Positions 20,564 through 32,127 are shown, counted from the first letter of the stretch. The stretch: DNA of 64,000 bases from Agapetus fuscipes (GCA_951799405.1 OX637356.1:10563229-10627228), one strand, 5' to 3'. Notes: generated by a model from the letters alone, not told the origin. Program-made: numbers and translations.

Positions 20564-21400
20564 TCATCAGGTGCAAATTATTAAATAATTTAATACAACA
20601 ATAATAAAATACAACAACCGATAATTTTTTATTTATTTTTATAAACATCAATAAGTATTCTGCATTTCAAGACTGTTTTTATTCAGTTCAATGTTCAAGT
20701 AGACGTTATTTAAATACAGGTAGGTATTCAAGTTTCATTCAAATAATGAAAAAATATTTTATTTATACAGCAAAGTCGTTCCTCGAACCACTGGTTCAGA
20801 ATCACTGTTGTAGAGGATAAAATAGCTCTGCGCAGAAAGAGCAAGAACCGTGAAAGCATGCGAGTAAGAATTGAAACTTTTAATCTGAAATATCGCGTTT
20901 ACCTTGAAAAACGTATGGAAACTAAAACGCTTATAAGAGGCACTGTTCTATTTTCCATAGAGTTTCTGTAGACGTTAAGTTTTGCACTGGGGTACTGATG
21001 CGATAGAAAAAAAAAAATTAAAAAGAAAGAATAAGTAAGAAAGGTATACACACATCAGAGATTTTGTTTAAACTATCGAGTTTTTATGTCCATAGTATGA
21101 AAATTATTTAAAAACTAAAAATCGTTTTCCGTACTCAAAATAAGCTCATATGAATATCATACATGAACCAATTTAACACGTATTGCGTTTATCACATAAG
21201 CACTTTTTTATATTTCTTTACTTTGAAATTGGTATGAGTACATATTAAAAAAAAAAACGGTAGAAAAACTTTAACAATGGCACTCCTGCTTCAGTGAAAG
21301 GTGGCAAGACTTGAAGATTTTTTTTTCTGTAAGATTTCAGGTGTTCTTTGTTTTTACGACAGCTTTGTTATGTATTTGCATGGCATATGAACCTCAAAAG
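20564..21400. other. No gene seen; repeat G words at 20880-21000
   Basis: Contains one repeat G remnant ('acgtatggaaactaaaacgc'). Nothing coding. Confidence 0.4.
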
Positions 21401-21429
21401 TCAACGCATTTTAATTATGCACGCAAATT

Positions 21430-21715
21430 TTGAATTCATCATAACTATTCTAGAAAAAAAAAGTGTTGAGTGGAAGACAACGAAATAAGACACATTTTGA
21501 AGAGGAGACTCAAGTTAATAGGACACCCGATTAGACATAGTAACTTCTTTAGGAACATTTATTATTTGAAGGAAAAATCTGAGGAAGACGGTAAGACAAG
21601 ACAAGGTCAGGAAGACAAGAGGTCCCCCAAGAACCTCATACTTCCAGGACTTGAAGCGGCTCATGGATGCCTCATCCTATTCGCAGTTAAAAAAGATAGC
21701 AACCAATAGAGACAG
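21430..21715 (+). pseudogene. LINE reverse-transcriptase C-terminus, source of the 37-bp array
   Basis: The frame reads LKRRLKLIGHPIRHSNFFRN and KTRQGQEDKRSPKNLILPGL, ending in KKDSNQ and a stop at about 21709. The order KRRLKWIGH..RH, then GKxxRGRPR-like, then a C-terminal basic stretch is typical of insect non-LTR retrotransposon ORFs. Here the GRxRxPR block has decayed to GQEDKRSP. The last codons before the stop are the first unit of the tandem array that follows, so the array arose from this 3' end. Confidence 0.65.
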
Positions 21716-21775
21716 ATTTTAGAAATTTAGAAATAGCAACCAATAGAGACAGATTTTAGAAATTTAGAAATAGCA
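21697..21775 (+). repeat. 37-bp tandem array, left part
   Basis: Two units of 'agcaaccaatagagacagat'-'tttagaaatttagaaat' (37 bp). The array is cut by a LINE-A insertion and resumes at 22233. Confidence 0.9.
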
Positions 21776-22232
21776 ACATTTGAAAGAAGTATGTAAGGAT
21801 AGAAAGAAATGGCGGTTGATCTGTATGTTGTAATGGATGTTGGCGGCTAGGGTTTATTAAAGTGAAATTTGTTTTATGTTTTAGTTTTTTTTTTGATGTC
21901 CATGACCATGTTTATATTATAATATTGTTTATTAATTTTAAAAATGTAATTTGTGATGTTTGTTCCTTGACTTATAGGTTGGTATGCGGCTGACCACCCA
22001 TACTGTAAAAAATAAATAAAAAAAAATGGTTCACTTTGCCAATGTCACCCCTGTTTCAGGGAAGGACGGGAAGAGTTGCAGGGCTTATGTTCATTTGAGA
22101 TTGGGTTTTTATATTGCAGGTCCACATGCGGCATGTGTTAGCGCGAAATTATACATGTCTGCTTGTGGGAATGCATTTAATATAAATCTTAAATGATATA
22201 TATCTTTGCAGCTTAGATTAGATTAGATTAGA
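21776..22232 (+). mobile_element. LINE-A inserted into the 37-bp array
   Basis: Begins in the ORF end (KEVCKDRKKWRLI-type codons), with the 'gttggcggctag' stop region, then the 3' UTR and the tail unit, ending in four TTAGA-type repeats at about 22217-22236. There is little or no target duplication (at most 'aac'). Confidence 0.88.
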
Positions 22233-22700
22233 TTAGAACCAATAGAGACAGATTGTAGAAATTTAGAAATAGCAACCAATAGAGACAGATTGTAGAAATT
22301 TAGAAATAGCAACCAATAGAGACAGATTTTAGAAATTTAGAAATAGCAACCAATAGAGACAGAATTAAGAAATTTAGAAATAGCAACCAATAGAGACAGA
22401 TTTTAGAAATTTAGAAATAGCAACCAATAGAGACAGATTTTAGAAATTTAGAAATAGCAACCAATAGAGACAGATTTTAGAAATTTAGAAATAGCAACCA
22501 AGAGAGACAGATTTTAGAAATTTAGAAATAGCAACCAATAGAGACAGATTTTAGAAATCTAGAAATAGCAACCAATGGAGACAGATTTTAGAAATTTATA
22601 AATAGCAACCAATAGAGACAGATTTTAGAAATTTATAAATAGCAACCAATAGAGACAGATTTTAGAAATTTAGAAATAGCAACCAATGGAGACAGATGGC
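22233..22700 (+). repeat. 37-bp tandem array, right part
   Basis: About twelve and a half 37-bp units with few substitutions. Some have 'tgtag' for 'tttag', and one has 'aattaag'. The last unit ends near 22697. Confidence 0.92.
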
Positions 22701-23287
22701 TATCACAATAAAACACGGCCTGTAAAAGATGGTGAGTATGAAATTTTCGAGTAACAATTTCTCTGAAAAAAAAATGCTTTTTATATAAACTGATTGATAA
22801 AACCTTTAGCTTCGATGTCACATCCATTTATTGGAATAATCTAGAACATTAATTTCTGATTTATTCGAGAAAAGACTTTGCGCTCTCTGTCGAGAAATTA
22901 CCTCATAAAGGAAATGTACTGTGGGCTAAATGTTATCACATTCTGAACAGAAAGGCAGGCAAGGGTGTTTTAAATAAAAAATTACCGCCATCTTTTAAAC
23001 CGGTAAATAAGGTCATTTTTCATCCACGTTTTCCCCGAATTTCGGGATATTTATAGAATTTTTTTAAGGGAGTTACGATTCTCCCTATAAGTAGGGAAAA
23101 CAAAAAAATACACATGACTAAAAACATCACATGAAAAAGAAACAAAGTACAGGAATTTTCAAAGGTTATTTTAATTGAAGTGATGAAAAAAATGGTCTAT
23201 CTTTTGCAAACATTTTTTTTCATTTTCAATTTACGTTCTGTTTACGTGTGGTGCATCGAAAAAGTATACTCAGGCCTTAAAAAAATT
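22701..23287. other. No gene seen; weak palindromes
   Basis: Holds a foldback remnant at 23025-23100, related to that at 2640-2740. No coding signal. Confidence 0.4.
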
Positions 23288-23442
23288 AAAACCAGATCCT
23301 TCAGGAGCTGGGAAACATTTCAAGTGAGGTGGTTGGGGTACAGTCAGATCCTTCCTTGTTAAAATACTTATTTCTACACGACACATGCGACCCCTTCGGG
23401 GACAATTCGGTGAAAAGTTGCTCCGTTTGTGCAGCGTATGAA
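23288..23442 (+). mobile_element. SINE-B 3' part
   Basis: 'ggagctgggaaac' through 'cgaccccttcggggacaatt' to 'tgtgcagcg'. An old copy. Confidence 0.65.
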
Positions 23443-23454
23443 CGTTATGCTTTC

Positions 23455-23698
23455 AATAATATCAGTTGTTAATATATGTTAAAAATTAAGATTCCTATTA
23501 AATGCATACCCACTAACAGACACGCTCTTACAAACGCTGTAAGTGTACTTACACACGAAAATCCAAACCTCCAATGAACACAAGCCCTTCAACTTTTGCC
23601 GACCTTGCCTCTAAAACAGGGGTGACGTTGGCAAAGTGAACCATTTCTTACAGTAGGAGTGGTCAACTTCATACCAACTTATAAGTCAAGGAATACAA
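23455..23698 (-). mobile_element. LINE-A 3'-end copy
   Basis: Complete but diverged tail unit. Confidence 0.82.
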
Positions 23699-23744
23699 AA
23701 AGTAAATAACATTTAGGTAAATTAAAACTAACAATTTTTTTTTT

Positions 23745-23812
23745 CACACGCCATAAGCGACCTCTTTGGGGACAATTCGGTTTTAAAAAGTTGCTCTATT
23801 TGTGCAGCGCAT
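23745..23812 (+). mobile_element. SINE-B 3' scrap
   Basis: Nearly repeats 23378-23442 ('cgacctctttggggacaatt', 'gctctatttgtgcagcg'). It may be a local duplication of that copy. Confidence 0.55.
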
Positions 23813-23824
23813 CTGCTTTATATT

Positions 23825-24040
23825 TGCTAGGGTTTGGTGGTCCACACTGTGAAAGTCCATTGTATTTATTTAAAAAAAAACACATTTTTATTCACTTTTA
23901 TTTTTACTTTTTATTTTATTTTATTATTTTGGCAAAATACATCACCAGAAGTTTTATTGATTTGTATTGCAAGAGTCACTGCTCCTGATAAGGAATTTTG
24001 CCAATATATTAAAATAAAAAAATCAAAAATACTGAATTAA
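23825..24040 (+). repeat. Repeat F terminal part
   Basis: 'gtggtccacactgtgaaagt' and a T-rich stretch, then a decayed 'gctcctgataagg..ttttgcc' where other copies have a hammerhead-like motif. Related termini are at 26560, 31240, 44820 and 53490-53718. Confidence 0.45.
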
Positions 24041-25287
24041 AACTGGGTTTTTTAAAAACAAATATATACTTTATTCTGGGGGTTTTAGAATCTTGAAAGT
24101 TTCAGTTAAAAATCAAAATAAAATGTTACAGGTTTAATAGTATTTCCTGGTACGAGGGAAATCTTTAATAAATTGCTCCAGGCTTACCATCGGCACACCA
24201 ATTAAGATTTTAGTGCCCGCCCTCGGCCATCTTGCGCATTGTTCAGTATAATTAGTTTTTTCTCTCTAATTGAAAAGAGACAATGGATTTTTCTAGGGCA
24301 CTGAGAAATACTCATGTTTCTCCGGATCAGTTCATATTAAAAACCAAAGGTTGCAGTGGGTTTTTAAAATGAATTTGTAAATAAAAATTCTAATCGTCAA
24401 TTTATCAGTTAAGTTTTAGTTTAAGCATTTAGTAAGTTAAGAAATAAAGTTTACTGATTAAAGTTCTTGAAAACAGTTATTCCATATTTACTCAAAAAAC
24501 TATTGACATTACTAGGCGATTTATTAATCTGTTATTAAAAAGAAAAAAAAATATTTCCAAAATATAGCACATACACAAAAATAGATCAAAATGTGAACAA
24601 ACATTTAAAAAAAAAATTGTGGTGACACTTTTTACAAGCTTTATATTTTTTTATCCTTTATAATTTAGATAAACAGAATAATAAAAACGCATGTTTTTTT
24701 TTCCATTTTCGACACTCATTAGTTTAAGACCATAAAGTTTAGGAAACAAAAACGACAGGCGTAGGGTATTAAACGCGTTGTAGTTTTTTCTCTCCTAGAA
24801 AATAGAAAATAAAGTGCATTTAGCTGAGAAATCTATAAAAGCATAATATGTCACTTTTATACAATACTTAAAAAATTCACGAAATATGAGCAAAACTAAA
24901 ACGCTTTAAAATTCCCACAATGCCTTGACATACACACATTCCAGTTTACGTGACGTGAGATAGGTTGATGTGTGAGGGTGTGGGGTTGAATCCACGTGAA
25001 GGTTGGCTGTGGGGGGAGGGGGGGGGTGTGTTTGCTTGCAAGATTGGTGTTTACCAAGATGCCCGGAAAGCGAGTCTCACAAAAGAAAGTCAACACAACG
25101 CTTCTCCAGCAAGATGGAGCGAGGAGAAGTAAGGCTGGACTTCCTCGTATCTGCGAATAAAAGTATACATCTGCGAATCCCGATTTTGAATCGTGGATTT
25201 TGCGAATCAAACGAAGATTTGATGTGATTTTTTTTAATATTTATTGATGTAACAATGTAATACTAAACTTTTCGAGTACTTAAAATA
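24041..25287. other. No gene seen
   Basis: AT-rich. 25000-25210 is GC-richer with a G-run, but no product is recognisable on either strand. Confidence 0.45.
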
Positions 25288-25530
25288 TGCGTTCCTTGAC
25301 TGTAAATACAAAGGTTGGTATGAGGTTGACTCCCCATGCTGTATAAACTTGATTCACATTTGCCATCTCGGTTTTCAGGGAAAGACGACAGGAGGTTTGT
25401 TGATGTGAGGTTTGGTTTATTTTATAAATACACAAGCAGGATGTGTAAGTGTGAACTCACATGCGACTGCTTGCGAGCATCCATTAGATATATATGAGCC
25501 TTAAATGCCAATATGCAAAATAATGTGCAT
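25288..25530 (+). mobile_element. LINE-A 3'-end, old copy
   Basis: Collinear with the tail unit but strongly diverged, without the pentamer end. Confidence 0.7.
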
Positions 25531-26755
25531 AATTTCCTTACATTATAAAATAACAAATAAATAGAACTTGAAAAATGAACTGAAATCTAATATATTTTTT
25601 TATTAAAAATATGTTTATTTTGAATGAAAACTTAATTCTCTTCCCCCCGCCTGTTGCATTAGTTTGTCTCTACAGAACGCCTGTCCCTTCTTGAACACTA
25701 GATTTCTAAATGACGTTGCTTCACGTCGACCATTAAGCAGTTTGAAGTACGAGTGGGAAATCTATATCCCATTTGTAAGCCAGTGCTAGCCTCGTTCTCA
25801 GTACATACTCGTAGTGTTGTGGCTTTGAAAGCTGTTTCACCAGTATAAAACAAATACATAAACTCACTTCAATCGCGTACATAAATAGAAATGTATGGAA
25901 TGTGAGACAGTGCTCGTACAGGGTGAATTAGTTTTCAAGCATTTTTCGATTAACGAGATCGAGGGGAGTTGACGCAATCTTCTATACTCGGGGTAGTGTT
26001 GTGCCCATTGACCTATGATATCTGTGGACTAGATTTTTTTAAATGAAAATATCTGTTCCAACTTACTGACAAAAATGGTCATTATTAAGAAAGAGAAAAA
26101 AGATCTTCACTGTGTCATTTAGTTGAAATATTTCCAGAATTTTGGCAACATTGGTATTCATTCCTGCGCGAACATTGTGCACACGCGTTCAACATTTTTT
26201 GATTGGCAATTTAGTCGATTTTTAAACGACAAAGGCATTATTTTAAGACAATTATTGAGTGCCGAAAAACATAATGGAAAAACGCAAAAAAATACAAAAC
26301 AATACAGTGAAGACTATAGGAGAAGAACAAGGAATGTCAGTTGAAGAACATCATGAGTTAACTAATAGTTATTTGAAATTTGAAATCATGGTCATTGCCT
26401 GTCACAAAGAACCGAAAATACCGCCATAAACTGTGATGGCGACTGATGTTGCATTACAAATTTTGCAGATCTTTAGATACATGTTTTATGCTACGAGATT
26501 TTATTTCTATTCTTACGAACTCATTTTCTTAAAAAAATAAACTAATCAATCAATATGAATTTTCACAGTGTTAATACACAAACCATAAAAAATATTATTT
26601 TCTTATTTTAACCGACACTCTTTGTTTTTCCGTGTAGTCTGCATATATAAGAGCATGATTTTTAAATTGATGTTTTTGACAGGACTGCGGATAACTGTGT
26701 TCCAAAGTATGTGTCTATGCCGTGAGCTAGTTCCTAGTCTTCTATAGGTACTATA
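25531..26755. other. No gene seen; repeat F terminus near 26560-26620
   Basis: A frame of 73 codons at 26123-26344 has no recognisable motif. 'ttttcacagtgttaatacac' at about 26563 is a repeat F terminal word. Confidence 0.4.
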
Positions 26756-28082
26756 CAGGGGCGATCATAGGAATTAAGACCTAGTTCGGCAACTTCTAGG
26801 TTTTGGGTGGTTTTCGACAGAACAAGATTATTTTTTGTGCGCAACTCCAAAACAATAAAAATCCGATTTTTTTCATATTCCATACAGCCAAGTGGCATTT
26901 ACAATTTAATTAAACCAAAAACGAAAAACCGATTTTTCCAGGGAAACCTGTCGGAACAAAATTTGAAATAGCAATTATCTGAAAACAATGTTAAGAAACA
27001 TATAACATAGTCCCTTCATGTATAAAACTGAAATAATATTTACAATAATTACAGGTAGGTTTTTTTATCGGATATTTCACGAACTGTTATAAGAGAATAA
27101 TGTAAGTTGTCTTATGACGGTTCGTGTAATATCCGTTAAAAAAAACTGTGTAGTTATAATTATTGTAAACATGTAAAACGACCGTAATTCCAACCTGAAC
27201 CTAAAAATGAAATAATATTGCATTAGTTGTCTTAAATAAATAACCACCGTGGTTTTTTGTTGCCGTTTCAGACGGACCTTTAAAGTATCTATGAAACTCT
27301 TACCTAAGTCATTGTAGAATCTCTAGCATTATGTAGTTGTTCTTGTCCCACGACACTTACACATAAATAATGAAAAGCTTAGTGGAAGCCGCCTGAGCCA
27401 CATCAAATATCAGAGTAAATGATTGATTATAATAAGACAAGTCAATAACTCGATACTTGAAGTGGCCTTAAGAAATGCCGTTTTTCTCAATTCTTCCAAA
27501 CACACACAGTATCTAAGGCATAAAATTATCTACATCATGAAGAACTGAAGTTATCCATTGTAATAATTAAGTTTCACAATAAATCACAAAAACAATCACA
27601 GACGTCAAAAACAACGCGCGCGGGCTTGGAAGAAATTGGAGAATGAACAAAAAGTTAAAACTCACACACTTCTTTTCTGCATCTCTTTCATATATATCAC
27701 TAGTTTATTTCTGTCTCTACTCTACTATGACGTAAGTGCGTTCCCAATTATTATTGTCTTTTGACCCAGGCAAGCCTGAGTTGATGCGTACAGACGGTGG
27801 CCACATGTGGATGTATGAGTGCAATTTGGTTTAAATGTATTGCCGCGCTGGAACCGAGCTACAGTTTAAAATCTCGTTGCCGGACCGCGCTGAGCGTATT
27901 GCATGCGTGAAAACGGTAGGCGCTAACTTACAAATGTCTAATTCGGGGCTACGAAAATTGCCTATCTTTTAGGCGTCGATTAATATTGTTTCTTATTAAA
28001 ATTATTGTTTCAAAAATATTTTTTCTTTTCTAAAAAGTAAGTTCGGCGAGGACTAATGGTCTTTATGATATGCACGCCACTG
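26756..28082. mobile_element. Non-autonomous hAT element, 1.3 kb
   Basis: Ends CAGGGGCG (left) and CGCCACTG (right). Inner similarity continues between the left 'catagg..ttaagacc.agtt' and the complement of the right end. GTACTATA at 26748-26755 is repeated exactly at 28083-28090, the 8-bp duplication expected for hAT. No transposase frame remains, so it is an internally decayed or non-autonomous copy. It contains a 130-bp hairpin at 27039-27171. Confidence 0.88.
27039..27171. repeat. Long hairpin inside the hAT element
   Basis: Left arm ('atttacaataatta' through 'ggatatttcacgaac') faces a near-complementary right arm ('gttcgtgtaatatcc' through 'taattattgtaaa') around a ~15-nt loop at about 27095-27109. 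It may be a nested foldback element or the element's own structure. Confidence 0.75.
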
Positions 28083-28090
28083 GTACTATA

Positions 28091-28289
28091 ACTCAATGGT
28101 CGTGCCTTTGTTTACCTGCCAGACGCTTTCTCTTCAGAGCGCCTGGCGGGCAGGCAATCCGCAGTGCATTTCTACTCTCCTGGTATGCATACTTACTCGT
28201 GAATGTTTGAAATGAATCTATACTTTTGTAATACTGATGTTTTCTATATTATTGTGCATCAAGTTATATATTCCGTAGTATTGTGCTTT
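28091..28289. other. No gene seen
   Basis: Contains a short inverted pair, 'gcgtgcctttg' side and 'cgctttctcttcagagcgcc' side, at 28095-28150. Confidence 0.35.
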
Positions 28290-28381
28290 TCCTTGTCTTG
28301 TAAGTTGGTATGAGGCAGACCACTTGACTGTTTCAGGGAAGGTCAGCAAAAATTGTAGGGTTTTTGTTTGTTTGAGGTTTT
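28290..28381 (+). mobile_element. LINE-A fragment
   Basis: First third of the tail unit with an internal deletion. It joins a CR1-like ORF end without a gap. Confidence 0.65.
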
Positions 28382-28560
28382 GAGCGTGCATTTGCAGTTG
28401 CTGGTCCTCTGGCCTGGAACTGCCTGCTTCATAATGAGAAAGAGCTAGAAAAATTCATTGAAGACAAGTAAATTTCTGGTATCACATGCACAAGCGCCCT
28501 TGAAGTGACTACATTACAAAAAGGCGCTATGAAGAAATTACCAACTCATCATAATCGTTG
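28382..28560 (+). pseudogene. CR1-like LINE reverse-transcriptase C-terminus with 3' tail
   Basis: The frame reads ERAFAVAGPLAWNCL, then EKFIEDK and a stop at 28469-28471. The RxFxVAGPxxWNxL block is the signature of the C-terminal end of CR1-type reverse-transcriptase ORFs. About 90 bp of 3' terminus follow, with 'agtgactacattacaaaa' and 'ggcgctatgaagaaatt', and a short ATC repeat. The same terminus occurs at 5228-5325 and 15130-15199. Confidence 0.75.
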
Positions 28561-28744
28561 GATTGAAATTTATAAGTACAGTAGGTACGTCTATGCTTTA
28601 TTTCTATGAATTTTAAATGTTTGTTTTTCTTTCCTACTTAGATTATAGATAATATTTTAGAAGTACAAGCTTAAGGGTTTTTGTATTGGCATTGTGAAGA
28701 TTAATTTTAAGTCAATAAATCGAAAATAGAAAACAAAGGTTTTT

Positions 28745-28870
28745 CTTTACGAGTTCGGTTGAATTTTTCGAGTGCTTTCCGCACACGCCATTTTGTTGTT
28801 CTTTTGAAAATGACGTGTTAATAGGTCGAAAACGTTCGAGAAATTGAACTCTGTTATTTATTTATATATA
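28745..28870 (+). repeat. Decayed Penelope-like terminus
   Basis: 'gttaataggtcgaaaacgttcgag' positions (about 28818-28841) match the 3' half of the hammerhead-like motifs elsewhere (arm, GAAAA, CGTTCGAG). The 5' core is lost. A TATATA-rich end follows. Confidence 0.35.
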
Positions 28871-28877
28871 TAAAAAA

Positions 28878-29022
28878 AAGCTTGGGTATGATCCCCACTG
28901 AGGGTGTCAGAAATAATTTCCCGTGTCTCAGAGTTTATTTCATACGCTTCACAAAATTATCAGCCATCACAAGAAATAAGGACCGACCCCCTCGTTTTCA
29001 GAGAAACTGAAATGGCTAGCGT
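28878..29022 (+). mobile_element. SINE-B, 5' half
   Basis: Starts in the B-box region ('gggtatgatccccactgagg', mutated) and runs into the body. It has no A box. Confidence 0.65.
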
Positions 29023-29544
29023 ATTTTTTATTTTATTTTCCAAATAAAGATGTTGTTCTACAAAATAAAAATAAATAAACATCTATGATTCTTCGTAAGT
29101 AATTATTTTGTATCTCTCTAAAACCTCACATTTTTAATACTACCTAATACCAAAACCCATTAAGGAGAGATCACCTAAAGGTGCTGTAAAAAGGCACTAT
29201 TCCCAAAAAGGTGAGATCAAATTTTTTATGTGTTTCCCGCCTTTTATTGAGTGGCCGAGGTCTGTAAACAAAACTCCGCATTACAGCACCCTGGGGACCT
29301 TCGGAAATTCGGAAAAGAAAAAAGAAGAAATGCTTTTATTTCCCAACAAATATTCCCTTATTGATCTCTATCAACAGTTCGGCCTCGAGCATTTTTATTG
29401 TATTCTGTATTTGTGTATTATTTTATTGGGAATTTGCTTGAGATGTTGTTTGTGGCACATCTACAATGAAGTATTAAAATATATACCAAAATAATATGGG
29501 CGGTATAAACAATCTACAATGTTTAAATTATAAACATTAGTCGA
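29023..29544. other. No gene recognised
   Basis: An 88-codon plus-strand frame (29228-29494) ends in a hydrophobic, Cys- and Leu-rich stretch, but it has no recognisable family and no splice context I can defend. Confidence 0.35.
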
Positions 29545-29878
29545 CGAAACGCAACAAAAAAACGCAACTAAGCTACACCTATAGTGTAACTTGCCGCGTT
29601 ATCCCCAAAGTGTTTCGCATGTGGCGAGTGGAATTTATTTATTTTAGCAGGTAAGTGGGCGGCCTTACATCAAACTTGGTTGAAGTGGAGGTTTCCCAGC
29701 TCCCGAGGGCGTTGGTACTCATTTCTATTGAAGGCTGATTAAACCTTGCCGGAATTTTATTTTGGGGTTTGAAAGAAACACTGAAACGGCAAATTATTTC
29801 TGACACCTTCGGTGGGATTCGAACCCGGGCTCACGGCATATAACGCAAGCGCTTTACTAACTGAGCTATCGACCGGAC
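29545..29878 (-). mobile_element. SINE-B, full length
   Basis: A full copy on the minus strand. A box TAGCTCAGTTAG and B box GGTTCGAATCCC are both good, the body is complete, and the tail has TTGCG repeats. One of the best-preserved copies. Confidence 0.9.
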
Positions 29879-30573
29879 TATACTTAAAAAATCCAAACAT
29901 GAGTTTCAAGAACTCAAAATCTTTATTATCTATCTAAAGAAAACATTGAAATATAATGGAGGAAAAGAATATGCAAACAAAACCTGTGATATTTCAAAGG
30001 ACATTTTTTTCTAATCGGAAATCAGACGTCTTAGTATTTTTGGAGATTTTCTTTTTACCAAATGGCAATAGTTAACACGCGCTTCTTAAATTAGGTTAAT
30101 TTACTTAAAATTAAATCAAAAAGGAAAGAAGGAAAGAGAGTAAAAATAATTGCATGTTAAAATTTGAAAAGCGTTCACTGGATAGAAGAAAAATTAAAAG
30201 CGACAAGGAGTCGAACCGGCAATTTGAAAATATACCTTTGAACAAATAAGTAAAATATATGTACTTCATAATACAACAAGAATAAACAGAAGATTTTTTG
30301 TGTGGAATATATCTTAATCCAAATCCCAAGGAATGTTTAATGAGCGCACAGGTTCATAATTGAACCGCTTTCTGGAATTCGCAAACCCCAAATGCCACAG
30401 TTACTGAACTGTATATTCCACAAACATAAACTAGAGCAAACCTCAATTTATAACATGTTTATTTTACGTTTATCACAGCGCAACTTGTAAGCAACTGTTT
30501 AGTGTTTATTAGTTGCTATTTGCTGCTTGTGCGTAGAGCCTTAAACGCCATTCAGATAAAGACAGTATTTGGA
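29879..30573. other. No gene seen
   Basis: AT-rich. Short minus-strand frames are low-complexity. Confidence 0.45.
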
Positions 30574-30581
30574 TACACGTG

Positions 30582-31109
30582 TAGGGAATGCAACCTCGAT
30601 CTCGCGAGATCTCGTTATTCCGAGATCTCGCTTCATTTTTAGAGATCAATCTCGAAGCATAAAATAACGAGATGTCGACCGAGATTGACGAGATCGAGCG
30701 GCAGTAGTCTGCGATGCATGACATGTGCTCTCTGCGTGCGAGCGAATCGCTGACTGACGAAGGAAAAGACGGACCGCATACGCAAACTACCCCGACTATT
30801 CCCGAGTATTTACGATGTTGGTCGAGCGGGATAGAAAAAAAATAAGTGAAGTGAAGTAGTTTTGACAAGACTAAGTGAGCGGAAGATATTCGAGTGCGTG
30901 CAGGCACTTGTTGGTTTACAATTGTTTAGTTGTGCAGTTACTTTTATGGTATGCTGAAATTAGGTGTTTTTATGGGTTGAAATTTAATGAAAAATTGTAT
31001 TATTTTGTTACTATTCGAGATCTCGAAAATGCCGAGGTCTCGCCGAGATCGAATTTCTGTTCCCTCGAGATCTCGACTTAGCAATCTCGTCTCAAGATTG
31101 CATTCCCTA
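30582..31109. mobile_element. Non-autonomous hAT element with CGAGATCTCG repeats
   Basis: 528 bp. Inverted ends TAGGGAATGCAA (left) and its complement (right). TACACGTG at 30574-30581 is repeated exactly at 31110-31117, an 8-bp duplication typical of hAT. Both subterminal regions are full of the palindrome CGAGATCTCG and its half 'cgagat' (about 30600-30700 and 31010-31095), likely transposase-binding motifs. The short frames inside are shaped by these repeats and are not genes. Confidence 0.9.
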
Positions 31110-31234
31110 TACACGTGCCACAAATTGTCCACACCTTAGGGTTTCCATAATAAGATGGTTAACAATTTTGAGGCAAGTAAGGTGTTGGCATTATTACAAC
31201 AAGTTAGTTGTTGTCACACGAGGCAGGGACAAAT

Positions 31235-31330
31235 ATTTCTGTTAACACAGTGAAAGTCCATTGTTTTTTGTAAATTTAATAGAAAAAAAATAATGTTTTA
31301 ATTCACTTAATTTTTTTTGCAAAATTTTTT
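31235..31330 (-). repeat. Repeat F terminal fragment
   Basis: 'gttaacacagtgaaagtcca' followed by AT-rich sequence; the same terminal word is at 23840 and 44850. Confidence 0.4.
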
Positions 31331-31334
31331 TTTT

Positions 31335-31455
31335 TATAAAAATAAGACACATGTAAGTTTGCGCTTACAAGAAATAGAGATGACATTGGCAGAGTGAACC
31401 ATTTGTTACAGTATGGGTGAAAATATTTTTATTTAACTTAGATTATAGCTATAAA
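31335..31455 (-). mobile_element. LINE-A fragment
   Basis: Deleted tail unit: 'acatgtaagtttgcgcttac' then 'gatgacattggcagagtgaa'. Confidence 0.55.
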
Positions 31456-31499
31456 AAGTAAAAAATGATCACTTTTCGCAATTTTGTAACATTCTTACT

Positions 31500-31614
31500 A
31501 ATTAAATTCCTAAATTTAATTATCTACTATCCTTAATTACTTCCTAACTATACTTATCTACTATCCTAAATTACTTCCTTACTTTAATTATCTACTATCC
31601 TAAATTACTTGCAC
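31500..31614 (+). repeat. Tandem repeat, ~35 bp unit
   Basis: Three imperfect units of 'ttatctactatcctaaatta' plus 'cttcctnacttnaa'. Confidence 0.75.
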
Positions 31615-31883
31615 ACACACAAATTTCCTCCGTATAAACTGATACCCCTTTAGGTGAAGGACATTTGCTCTCCAAGACACCGTAGGGCCGGCTTATAATT
31701 AAGTGTCAGAGGGAACAATGAAGATGTATGTGCCCTCAGAGACTCATCCCCGACTATTCCGAGATAGACTCCCGGCATTCGTAAGAAACTACCAGAAACA
31801 GCATTCAAAGTACGGTAAATTACAGAGCTTCGTATTACTGTACAGACTTTACTTAAGTATATTGGGGCGAGCATTGATTTACC

Positions 31884-32110
31884 TAATCTAATCTAAGTTG
31901 CAAAGATATGTAACATTGGGGATTCACATTAAATGCATTGTCACAAGCAGACACGTACAAGTTCACGTTTGCGCATGCCGCATATGAACCTACAACACAA
32001 AAACCAAATCGCAAATGGGCATACACCCTGAAACTCCTGCCGACCTCCCCTGAAACAGGGGTGACATTGGCAAAGTGAACCATTGTATACAGCCGCATAC
32101 AAACCTGTCT
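31884..32110 (-). mobile_element. LINE-A 3'-end copy
   Basis: Nearly complete tail unit, lacking the 'catgggtggtc' stretch. Confidence 0.85.
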
Positions 32111-32127
32111 CTCTCTTCACTTCAAAC

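Noticed and set aside
22233..22700. CRISPR-like array
   Set aside because: The 37-bp units are directly adjacent without spacers and derive from a LINE ORF end in eukaryotic DNA.
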